From JAHBNG01 sp039028975 (lineage in GTDB: Bacteria > Chloroflexota > Anaerolineae > Caldilineales > Caldilineaceae): a stretch of DNA of 64,000 bases. This document shows, in pieces, positions 32,158 through 40,700 of this stretch (position 1 is the first letter of the stretch; the number at the start of each line of letters is the position of its first letter). Position numbers and translations under genes: made by a program. The stretch lies in assembly GCA_039028975.1 (NCBI GenBank), contig JBCCHB010000015.1, positions 62,001 to 126,000 of the forward strand, in the 5' to 3' direction. A model generated the notes under the pieces. It did no database searches and had not been told where the DNA came from. It saw only the letters and a list, made by a program, of their open reading frames with translations.

Positions 32158-33909
32158 CTATCGGGGAGGAATCCCCGCATATTCAAATAAACGACCAGCT
32201 ACCCGACCAAAAATTGGTGCAGCTGAGGTGGTTGCCCACTGGCTGATCAACATGTTGGGCCGATCTAACTTGATAAGAATCACAAATTCAGGAGCCTCTA
32301 CCGGCCCAAAGCCGACAAAGCTAGCAATAATCTGATCGTCCAAGTAGCCACCTTCACCTGGAATTTGAGCCGTTCCGGTCTTGCCTGCCACGCGATACCC
32401 TTGAGGGATTGCTGATTGGACATTCGTCTCTACAACGCCTACCATCATCTCTGTCAACTGGCTGGTCGATTTAGGTGAAATGACCTGATGGACAACAGTT
32501 GGCTCGGTCTCTTGCACTTGGCCATCCTGAATGCGAGATTGAACGATGTAAGGACGTAACAATTTCCCTTGATTGGCAATCGCAGCAACGGAGCAAATCA
32601 TCTGAATGGGCGTTACAGCAATCCCTTGGCCAAAGCTATTGGTTGCCACATCAGAGTAGCTCCACTCAGGGCTGCTTGGCGTCTTCAACAGGCCAGGGAT
32701 TTCGCCCGCCAAATCCACTTTTGTCGCTCGGCCAAAGCCAAAGCTACGGATATACTCATATAGCCGATCTGGGCCAAGTCGCTCTGCAATCTCGGCTGTG
32801 ACTACGTTGATCGATAACGCCAACGCCTCTGCAGCTGTAACATCCCCATAGGCAGTCCGGGTGCTATTAAAGATTATTCGCTCACCAACCGTAATCGAAC
32901 CGCTATCTACAAAGCGGGTATAGGGAGCCACAATTTCACTGTCAATGGCCGCAGCCATTGTGATCACTTTAAAGATCGAGCCAGGCTCGTATTGAGCGCT
33001 GATGGCTGGATTAGTAAAGAGTGAAAGGTCCTTCACGGTTGGGTACGCATTGGGATCGTATGCTGGCCAGTTTGCCAACCCTCGGATCGCCCCTGTGTGG
33101 GGATCCATGACAATGATTGTCCCACCCACAGCCTGGTAAAGTTCGACTCCCAACTTTAACTCATCCTCAATAATCCACTGAATACCTCGATCAAGGGTTA
33201 ACACAAGATCATGCCCGGCGACCGATGGAATAAAGCGACGTACCTCTTGTGGTAAGCTGTCAATGGAAAGGCTATTTCGGGGATCGGTCAAGCTCACCCC
33301 ATCTGCCTGCAAAAATGTGTTATAATACTCTTCCAAGCCGTAGTGGGCATCTCTAGATGAAGATAGCCCAACAAAGCCAATTGTCTGAGCAGCTAATTCT
33401 TTTTGTGGGTAGTATCGCTGAGGGATGGGCGCAATCTCCAAGACCTGAAGAAATGGGTAGGCATCACTTGTTTCTTGAACCCACTGCGAGATCATCTGCC
33501 CTTGCGAGAAGGGGATGTCCTTAGCCAACATCAGATAGTTCTTCTCAGCATTGAGCTGTAGTTTCAAAATTGTTTCGGCTGCATCCAGGCCGATGAATGA
33601 TTCCAAGCCATGGGCTAATACGGCTCGTTCCTCTTCACTTTTCACCTGATCTGGTGCAATTCTCAACTCGTAGATAAATCGGTCCCCTGCCAAAAGATTG
33701 CCATTGCGATCAACAATGATGCCACGAGCGGCCGGATTCCGAGACGGTAAGTCGGGAAGTGATTCGACATCGCCAAATATCTGGTAGCTTAGCAAGCGAA
33801 GAAATATGAATAATGTCAAAGTGATGAATATGCTCACGATGAACCATACTCGCCCAAGGTATCTTTGGTGGGCCTCTTCGGAAGTCTCTTGCCGTAATGA
33901 ATCTTTCAT
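32158..33909 (-). CDS. ftsI: Penicillin-binding protein 2 / FtsI-type division transpeptidase
   Basis: Class B PBP of 583 residues. It has a cytoplasmic N-terminus, one TM anchor (VWFIVSIFITLTLFIFLRLL, 21-40), a dimerisation/pedestal region starting NPAARGIIVDRNG, and the transpeptidase domain. The catalytic triad of motifs is SxxK at S311-K314 (PGSIFK), SxN at S366-N368 (LSIN) and KTG at 510-512 (AGKTGTAQ). Its place between the ftsL-like gene and murF supports the division-specific FtsI/PBP2B role, working with FtsW in septal cross-linking. No PASTA domains are present. Confidence 0.95.
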   Translation of the reverse strand: MKDSLRQETSEEAHQRYLGRVWFIVSIFITLTLFIFLRLLSYQIFGDVESLPDLPSRNPAARGIIVDRNGNLLAGDRFIYELRIAPDQVKSEEERAVLAHGLESFIGLDAAETILKLQLNAEKNYLMLAKDIPFSQGQMISQWVQETSDAYPFLQVLEIAPIPQRYYPQKELAAQTIGFVGLSSSRDAHYGLEEYYNTFLQADGVSLTDPRNSLSIDSLPQEVRRFIPSVAGHDLVLTLDRGIQWIIEDELKLGVELYQAVGGTIIVMDPHTGAIRGLANWPAYDPNAYPTVKDLSLFTNPAISAQYEPGSIFKVITMAAAIDSEIVAPYTRFVDSGSITVGERIIFNSTRTAYGDVTAAEALALSINVVTAEIAERLGPDRLYEYIRSFGFGRATKVDLAGEIPGLLKTPSSPEWSYSDVATNSFGQGIAVTPIQMICSVAAIANQGKLLRPYIVQSRIQDGQVQETEPTVVHQVISPKSTSQLTEMMVGVVETNVQSAIPQGYRVAGKTGTAQIPGEGGYLDDQIIASFVGFGPVEAPEFVILIKLDRPNMLISQWATTSAAPIFGRVAGRLFEYAGIPPR

Positions 33910-33949
33910 TGAATCAAGTAGTTATTTGTTAAGCTGTTATCCGCAGACG

Positions 33950-34042
33950 TATAGTCCGCCAGAAAAGTCTTGTCCCGATACTTGCCCCAATACTTTGGGA
34001 AACTCCGAGAATGGAGGGCAAGAACCTTTCTGGCCATCTATA
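33950..34042. repeat. Interspersed inverted-repeat element A, copy 4
   Basis: Starts TATAGTCCGCCAGAAAAGTC and ends, inverted, CTTTCTGGCCATCTATA. The interior word AACTCCGAGAATGGAGGGCA resembles copies 1, 2 and 7. It lies between ftsI and the ftsL-like gene. Confidence 0.75.
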
Positions 34043-34134
34043 ATGTGAACTCTCCCGCAGCGTTCGGAGCCTCTTCGGAGTACCCGAAGGAACTAGCCAG
34101 AGTAAAGCGACGAGTCTCTAATTGCCATTACGAT

Positions 34135-34908
34135 TTATTGGCTATTGATTGGGCCGTTGTAGTTTGTTCGGATATCGATAGTACCCATGAGACGATCGAC
34201 TACACTTTGAATAGCAGGGAAAAAATACGTCGACGCCCTTTCCTCTAAATTTCCATCCAAATTAACCTGAGCCATGACAACCACCTGTGGGTTTGGGCTG
34301 GTGGAATTATTTGTCTGCTTTTGTACTCTGTTTTGAGAATTTTGTAGTTGGTCACTCGTCATCATAGAAACAGTGGTGATGGGGGGGAACTTAATTGACT
34401 GTTGTTGCGTTGATAAAGTAAGTTGCGACTCATTTGATGGATCTGCTGGCTCGGTTGCCAGTCCACCATGAGATTCCTTTGTTTCAAGTAGAGATGCCAA
34501 CTTCTCTTCAGTAACGGTAGCCACAGCATAAGATCGATCTGGTTTCGCTATAAAGCCGAGAAAATCACTCCGCTGCTGTACCTGCTCGATAGAGCTGTGG
34601 TGGGAAATCTCCCAGACGATCTGAGAATTCGTTCTTTGAATTTCCTGATATTGAGCTTCCAGTTCCTGTTGGGTGACTTTAGCGGCTAATATTTGAGAAG
34701 AAATATAAATATTAACGAGCAAACCGGCGCCAATCACTATTATAACAATGAAAAGACGTATAAATGTATGAATACTATTGGGAAGCCATGCGTCTGGATG
34801 TAAATTCTGCCAAACAAAATTGTCTAACGGATTTGTTCCTGGAGATGAGGGAGTATCTCCATTTGATAGGCCAAAGATGCTTGATGACGCGGCCGATTTT
34901 TGCAACAT
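34135..34908 (-). CDS. FtsL-like bitopic septum protein (by position and topology)
   Basis: Protein of 257 residues. It has a hydrophilic N-terminus (~48 residues), one TM helix (FIRLFIVIIVIGAGLLVNIYI, about 49-69) and a coiled-coil-prone stretch (ILAAKVTQQELEAQYQEIQR). A DFLGFIAKPD-type segment follows, as in FtsL/DivIC proteins where the helix ends in a short conserved turn. The C-terminal ~110 residues are Gln/Ser/Thr-rich and probably disordered, ending in a short conserved-looking helix. Standard FtsL is about 100 residues, so the tail is extra. Its place between rsmH and ftsI is exactly that of ftsL. Sequence alone would not identify it. Confidence 0.7.
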   Translation of the reverse strand: MLQKSAASSSIFGLSNGDTPSSPGTNPLDNFVWQNLHPDAWLPNSIHTFIRLFIVIIVIGAGLLVNIYISSQILAAKVTQQELEAQYQEIQRTNSQIVWEISHHSSIEQVQQRSDFLGFIAKPDRSYAVATVTEEKLASLLETKESHGGLATEPADPSNESQLTLSTQQQSIKFPPITTVSMMTSDQLQNSQNRVQKQTNNSTSPNPQVVVMAQVNLDGNLEERASTYFFPAIQSVVDRLMGTIDIRTNYNGPINSQ

Positions 34909-35115
34909 AACGCTGTATCTCTTGTTGGTGTCTTACTAGCAATTCCTATTCGTTGACAATACAGGTGTAGATAATCCAATCTCAGATAGCCAAGCGAAAT
35001 TCTCACGCCCGCGGGCTTATCACTGTGAAGGTAGGATGCTCTTCCTCTTCTGGACAAACGGGGGCAAGGCGGCACCGAGTTTGTTGACAGGCTGTATCGA
35101 TTTTAATAGGAATCA

Positions 35116-36066
35116 CTAAATTTTTGCTGCAATTCGCAGCTTTGCCGAACGGCTACGGGGATTCCGTTCGACCTCGTCTCTATTTGGTACAATGGGTTTC
35201 CGCGTCAAAACGTCTAAAGTTGCGACGCGTTCATAGCCGCCCAGTGGATGAGTATCATCCCGTATGTAACGCTGGGATTCCTTACGCATCCACTGCTTAA
35301 CGATGCGATCCTCTAAGCTATGAAAGCTGATTACGGCAATGCGACCAGCGGTTTTCAACAAAGGCAAAGAAAGGGTCAACGCTCTTTGAAGTTGGGTAAG
35401 TTCTTCATTTACCGCTATTCTGAGCGCCTGAAACGTCCGCGTGGCAGGGTGAATACGTTGTTTTGACGTTTTCGGGACGGCACTAGAGACGACGGTTGCC
35501 AATTCGAGGGTAGATCGGATCGGTCGGTGGGCAACAATGCGCTTTGCGATGGCTCGACTACGCCGTTCCTCACCAAATTGGTAAATGAGGTCGGCTATCT
35601 CCTTCTCACTCCATGTATTGATAATCTCGTCAGCAGTTTTATCTTGCCCTGGATCAAAGCGCATATCCAATGGGCCATCATGACGAAATGAAAATCCTCT
35701 TTCTGATGTTTCAAGTTGGAAACTACTAAGCCCCAAGTCAAACAGTATCAGATCAACAGCTTCAAATCCTCTTTCTCTCGCAACTGCATCTAGCAGACTA
35801 AAGTTTGCTTGGACCAAAACAAGCTGGCCGACGCCTATTTCGTCTGCATATACCTGTGATACTCGATGAATAGCGGCTGGGTCAGCATCCAGCCCTAATA
35901 CCTTTCCAGATGGGTAGACCAAATTTAGTAAAGCTTTGGTATGCCCACCGCCGCCTAGGGTGCAATCGATAGCTTTCCCGCCAGGGAATTTCGTCACGCC
36001 TTGGATAACTTCGTCCAGCAAGACAGGCTCATGGTTAACACCAGATGGATCATTGGGTACAACCAT
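35116..36066 (-). CDS. rsmH: 16S rRNA (cytosine1402-N4)-methyltransferase
   Basis: SAM-dependent rRNA methyltransferase of 316 residues acting in the ribosomal decoding centre. Landmarks are HEPVLLDEVIQGV at the N-terminus, the SAM loop IDCTLGGGGHTKALL, LGLDADPAAI, DLILFDLGLSSFQLE, RGFSFRHDGPLDMRFDP and TFQALRIAVNEEL with VISFHSLEDRIVKQ. It follows mraZ by 72 bp, the universal mraZ-rsmH arrangement, and is under the same promoter. Confidence 0.97.
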   Translation of the reverse strand: MVVPNDPSGVNHEPVLLDEVIQGVTKFPGGKAIDCTLGGGGHTKALLNLVYPSGKVLGLDADPAAIHRVSQVYADEIGVGQLVLVQANFSLLDAVARERGFEAVDLILFDLGLSSFQLETSERGFSFRHDGPLDMRFDPGQDKTADEIINTWSEKEIADLIYQFGEERRSRAIAKRIVAHRPIRSTLELATVVSSAVPKTSKQRIHPATRTFQALRIAVNEELTQLQRALTLSLPLLKTAGRIAVISFHSLEDRIVKQWMRKESQRYIRDDTHPLGGYERVATLDVLTRKPIVPNRDEVERNPRSRSAKLRIAAKI

Positions 36067-36138
36067 ACTCCCAGCCCCTCCTCTACGCTAACTCTTCTCC
36101 GAAAGCAAGATGAAGGCGAACAAGGGGCACAGCATTGC

Positions 36139-36576
36139 CTAGAAAAGATCCAAGATCCGTTCATCAACTTCGTCAAGTGCGCCGATATCTAACTCATCAA
36201 CAGCATTCTGATCCCAAACCCCAGGACTCCAAATCTCCAAAAATGTGTGATTCCCAGCCACAATGGCTTCTGAATCAATATCGGCAAACTCTCTCAGACG
36301 TTGGCTAATTAATATACGCCCTTGACTGTCCATGCTGACCCGCTCCGCCCTGGTAAAAAACTGACGTCGCAATTGGCGGGCCTTGCGATCCAATCTTTCC
36401 AAAGATTCTATCTTGGCGGCTCTGCTTTCCCACTCGCTCAAAGTGAAGACAAGTAGACACTGATCAAAAATACCTCTTGTAATCATCATCCCATCTTCAA
36501 GAAACCGTCGATGCTGAGGTGGCATGGTCATACGAAATTTGGCGTCTAGCTTCTGCGTGCTTTCACCGACGAACAT
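36139..36576 (-). CDS. mraZ: Transcriptional regulator MraZ
   Basis: AbrB-like DNA-binding protein of 145 residues, first gene of the dcw cluster. It has two tandem SpoVT/AbrB half-domains: TQKLDAKFRMTMPPQHRR in the first, and AERVSMDSQGRILISQRLRE in the second. In other bacteria MraZ forms ring-shaped oligomers that bind three or more short TGGG repeats ahead of its own gene. Exactly such repeats lie 60-90 bp upstream here, so autoregulation of the whole cluster is likely. The start is ATG 36576. Confidence 0.97.
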   Translation of the reverse strand: MFVGESTQKLDAKFRMTMPPQHRRFLEDGMMITRGIFDQCLLVFTLSEWESRAAKIESLERLDRKARQLRRQFFTRAERVSMDSQGRILISQRLREFADIDSEAIVAGNHTFLEIWSPGVWDQNAVDELDIGALDEVDERILDLF

Positions 36577-36639
36577 TATCCCAATTTAATCCAATTTTAG
36601 GGAAAGTCATGATAATTTAGGGCATTTAAGGGTGTTTCC

Positions 36640-36663
36640 CCCACATTCACCCACTTCTACCCA
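36640..36663 (-). promoter_or_regulatory. MraZ operator: three TGGG boxes at exact 10-bp spacing
   Basis: Read on the minus strand, TGGG occurs at 36663-36660, 36653-36650 and 36643-36640. This is the three-box, one-turn periodic pattern known for MraZ binding sites. The boxes begin 2 bp after the -10 box and so cover the predicted transcription start, suiting repression. Confidence 0.85.
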
Positions 36664-36664
36664 C

Positions 36665-36693
36665 AGTATACCTCAACTTCGCCCCCTTGTCTA
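36665..36693 (-). promoter_or_regulatory. Promoter of the dcw cluster
   Basis: On the minus strand, TAGACA (36693-36688) and TATACT (36670-36665) are separated by 17 bp. Together with the adjoining MraZ boxes this is a convincing sigma70-type promoter reading into mraZ. Confidence 0.8.
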
Positions 36694-37082
36694 GTCCCCA
36701 GAACAACAAACTTGGGATAAAATTTGGGAAAAACGAAAGTAGGATTACAGTTTTCGGATAGTGATTCATGTATAGTAGTCGTAAAGGTAGATAGTTTAGG
36801 CTTTTAAGGTAGATAGTTTGGGCTTTTTACGAGAGAGTGTAGTTGAAATTCAATCAAGCCCATAAAGGTAAATCCTGCTGCTTCTAAATGATCTGAATAG
36901 AGAATGATTAATTTGGAGGTGAGCGAATAGAGTATGGGTTCTCCATTTTTGGTATCAGTTACAGTACTTGGCTATTTTCAGTAGTTAGAGATGCAGGAGG
37001 CTGCACCACAGGGGATGAAAGTCGAACAAAATTACGCAGACTTTGTTTCGTTTTACTCCTTTAGTGCTTATTTGTGTTCAGG

Positions 37083-37219
37083 CCCGAGGATGCGTTGCAT
37101 CTGTAACCAGGCGTAATGTTAGAGGCTGAATATTCAAACAGCCTCGGGTCGTCGTTAGTCGAGTAAACGGGCAAGGTATATCTTGCCTCCACCAGAGGTA
37201 GAATATTCAAATGCCCTCT
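37083..37219. ncRNA. Candidate structured RNA or regulatory hairpin block
   Basis: Two similar hairpins share the loop word GAATATTCAAA (37121-37146 and 37194-37219). GAGGCTG/CAGCCTC (37122-37145) competes with CCCGAGG/CCTCGGG (37083-37148). GGCAAG/CTTGCC forms a further stem (37170-37187). The family is unknown, the transcribed strand is unclear, and the block lies upstream of the consensus rpoB promoter. Confidence 0.35.
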
Positions 37220-37314
37220 TACTGTTCTCACCAAACGAGGTGGTTGTGGAAATTTCATTGGCATTGCAGCCCACAAATTTTGAAGTGGTTATTTTGCAAA
37301 CAAATTTTCGACTC

Positions 37315-37343
37315 TTGACAAATAACCTTTATTCCACTATAAT
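37315..37343 (+). promoter_or_regulatory. Consensus sigma70 promoter for rpoBC
   Basis: TTGACA (37315-37320), 17-bp spacer, TATAAT (37338-37343): both boxes match consensus perfectly. Predicted transcription would start near 37350, giving a ~420-nt leader before rpoB. Confidence 0.85.
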
Positions 37344-37515
37344 AGTCTAGTTACAGTTCGGCCGCTTAATTGTGTTGCCAAATCAAAAAACAACCTGTGG
37401 TGAACTCTATTAAAGAATGATAGTTTTTCGCTTTAGCGGTCCCCATAAAAAGCTAGAATCTTTAACGCAAAAGTACTTTAGGGATACCCAAGTTATATAG
37501 TGATTTTTTTAAGAA

Positions 37516-37598
37516 GGCACCTTCGTGCCAATAGCACACCCGGAAGCAATGCAGCGGTTAGGGGGAGCTATTGGTACAGGTGTCTTATTGGCATTTTT
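37516..37598 (+). promoter_or_regulatory. Attenuator-like leader with mutually exclusive hairpins upstream of rpoB
   Basis: A 5' hairpin GGCAC-CTTC-GTGCC is followed by GCCAATAGCACACC (37527-37540). That arm can pair either with GCTATTGG (37567-37574) or with GGTGTCTTATTGGC (37579-37592), which is directly followed by ATTTTT (37593-37598) as in an intrinsic terminator. The two pairings share bases and cannot coexist. The trigger is unknown. Confidence 0.5.
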
Positions 37599-37772
37599 CC
37601 ACTCCCGCGTCATAAATCTACAAATTCATACGCTGATAGTTATGAAAATTCGTGACTTACGATTAGGTATTTTCAAATTTTTCAAGATGTAAGGCGCTGA
37701 TTTTCAAGCACAAGATTTTCAAACACAACTGAGTATATTGAGTATAATGGTTCAAATTCAGGGGTAAATCAG

Positions 37773-40700
37773 ATGACGATGGCATCATTAGCAAATGGGT
37801 CTACTAGAACTCGGCGAAAAACGTACGCTAGAACACCCGCTGTATTAGACTTGCCCAGGCTCACAGAAGTACAGCTTCGTAGTTTTGAGTGGTTCAAGTC
37901 GGAAGGTTTAAAGGAATTGCTTGGGGAAATTTCCCCAATCGTCAGTTTCAACAAAAATCTTGAACTTCATTTTGGTGACTTTTATTTTGGGGAACCTAAG
38001 TACCCTGAAGCGGAATGTCGTGAAAGAGATATAACATTCTCTGCACCACTTTGGGTCACAATTAAATTAGTCAACAAAGACACCGGCGAAATCAGTGAGC
38101 AGGAGGTCTTTATGGGGGATTTCCCATTAATGACCGAGGCTGCTACCTTTATTATTAATGGTAGCGAGCGCGTTGTCGTTAGCCAGCTGATTCGCTCGCC
38201 AGGTGTCTATTTTTCGGTTGAAGAGGATCGGAGTACTGGTCGCGAGCTAGGCGGTGGCAAGTTGATTCCCAATCGTGGTGCCTGGCTTGAGTTTGAAACA
38301 AGCAAACGCGACATTATTAGCGTGAAGGTTGATCGCAAGCGTAAGTTGCCTGTTACCATTTTATTGCGGGCCGTTGGTTTTGGTACAGACGACGAAATTC
38401 GAGATCTCTTTAAAGATGTTGATACAAACTATGATCACCCCTATATAGAATCAACATTGGAACGTGATCCGACTAGCAACCCAACAGACAATTCAGAAAA
38501 GGGTGTTGAGGATGCCATGCTGGAGTTCTATAAGAAGCTACGGCCAGGCGATCCTCCAACGCTAGACAATGCCAAGAGCTTTGTCCAAAATTTGTTTTTT
38601 ACCGCACGTCGTTATGATATGGGGAAAGTGGGCCGCTATAAGCTCAATCGGGCATTGGGGCTCGACACGCCGTTGGAAACCAGGGTGTTGACGACCGAAG
38701 ATCTGACGGCCGTGATTCGGTATATTGTGAACATCAACAATAGCCTAGCGGGCAAAACAGATATAGATCATTTAGGCAACCGGCGTGTAAAAACGGTTGG
38801 CGAGTTGATTCAGAATCAGCTTCGTATTGGTCTTCTGCGTATGGAACGCGTTGTGCGCGAGCGGATGTCGATTCGTGATCCAGAGCAAGTGACGCCCCTA
38901 AGCCTTATTAATATCCGCCCTGTTGTTGCGGCTACTCGCGAATTTTTTGGAGGCAGCCAGCTTAGCCAATTCATGGATCAGACAAACCCGTTAGCTGAAT
39001 TGACCCATAAGCGCCGCTTGAGTGCATTGGGGCCAGGTGGATTGCGTAGAGAGCGAGCAGGATTTGACGTTCGTGATGTACACCATAGTCACTATGGACG
39101 TATCTGTCCGATTGAAACACCCGAAGGTCCCAATATTGGCCTAATTGGCTCAATGGCAACCTACGGTCGGGTTAATGACTTTGGTTTTATTGAGACTCCC
39201 TATCGCACAGTTCATCAAGCATTACAGTCCGATTCTAGCCAACTCTTGGGTAGAACATTGGATGCAGACATAGTCGACCCATCAACCGATGACATCATCG
39301 CTGAAAAGGGTGACATGGTTGATGCAAACCTTTTGGAAGCTATCCAGCAACTTCCAAAAGCCGATGAAATTAAAGTTAAGCCCTTTGCTAGCAGTGACGT
39401 TGTTTATCTTACAGCAGATGAAGAAGAGCAAGCATCTATCGCTCAGGCATCTTCGACGCTCAATGCAATCGGCGAGTTCCAAAACCCGCGACCATCGGCT
39501 CGACGTTCGAAGAACTTTGAATTTGCCCAAGCAACTCAAATCCGCTATATGGATGTCTCGCCAAAGCAGATTGTGGGAGTTTCGGCTGCCCTGATTCCGT
39601 TTCTGGAACATGATGATGCAAATCGCGCCCTCATGGGATCTAACATGCAGCGCCAAGCTGTACCACTTGTACGACCTGATGCCCCGATGGTGGGGACAGG
39701 TATGGAGTATCAGGCAGCCATCGATTCAGGTCAAGCTATCGTTGCCCGGAACAATGGCGAGGTTGTCCGTGTAACAGGCAATGAGATCATCATTCAAGAA
39801 AACGATGGGACTCGACGTACCTACTCACTGCGTAAATATAATCGCAGCAATCAGAGCACCTGTATCGATCAGCACCCGGTTGTTTTCAAAGGTGATATGG
39901 TCAAACCAGGCGATGTGCTAGCCGATAGTTCAAGCACAGACAACGGTGAATTAGCACTCGGCCAGAATGTAGTCGTTGCTTACTTAAGCTGGGAAGGTGG
40001 TAACTTTGAAGATGCCATTTTGGTTAGTGAGCGACTGATACAGAATGATAAATTTACGTCTTTCCATGTTGAAAAGCATGAAGTCGATGCCCGTGAAACC
40101 AAATTAGGTCCCGAAGAGATTACACGAGACATTCCCAACATCGGTGAAGATGCCCTCAAGGATTTAGATGAGAACGGTGTCATACGCATCGGGGCAGAAG
40201 TCTCTCCTGGGGATATCTTAGTTGGTAAGATTACGCCTAAGGGCGAAACAGAACTAACGCCCGAAGAGAAATTGCTTCGGGCTATCTTTGGTGAAAAAGC
40301 CAGAGAAGTCAAAGATAGTTCATTAAAGTTGCCTCACGGTGAACGAGGGAAGGTCGTTGATGTTAGTATTTTAGATAAAGAAGAGTATCGAGATCTACCA
40401 GCCGGCGTAGAGAAGGTCGTACGAGTTAGCGTTGCTCAACGTCGCCGCTTAACAGAAGGTGACAAAATGGCTGGGCGTCATGGTAATAAGGGCGTTATCT
40501 CTAAGGTTGTTCCTGTAGAAGATATGCCATTCCTTGATGATGGAACACCAGTTGATATTATTCTGGATCCTTTGGGTGTGCCAGGTCGTATGAATATCGG
40601 TCAGATTCTCGAAAACCATCTAGGTTGGGCGGCCAGTCGGCTGGGATTTAAGGCTGAAACACCAGTCTTCGACGGGGCTAAGGAGTATGAAATTGCTGGT

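Larger units (their letters stand above)
36694..37772. other. 1.1-kb non-coding control region between mraZ and rpoB
   Basis: No supported gene. Contents in order: a two-copy direct repeat (AAGGTAGATAGTTT-GGCTTTT at 36784 and 36807), a hairpin-rich block (37083-37219), a consensus promoter (37315-37343), a leader with competing hairpins (37516-37598) and an AT-rich stretch before rpoB containing GTATAATGG (37742-37750), a possible second -10 box. Ribosomal protein genes (rplKAJL) that usually precede rpoB are absent. Confidence 0.7.

Noticed and set aside
37000..37100. GGGGATGAAAGTCG resembling the tmRNA or RNase P start
   Set aside because: No matching 3' end, tag-peptide or CCA sequence follows.
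37541..37565. CCGGAAGCAATGCAGCGG resembling the SRP RNA apical loop
   Set aside because: Only the GGAA-type loop and a GCAGC word match. The arms do not form the SRP helix and the context is an rpoB leader.
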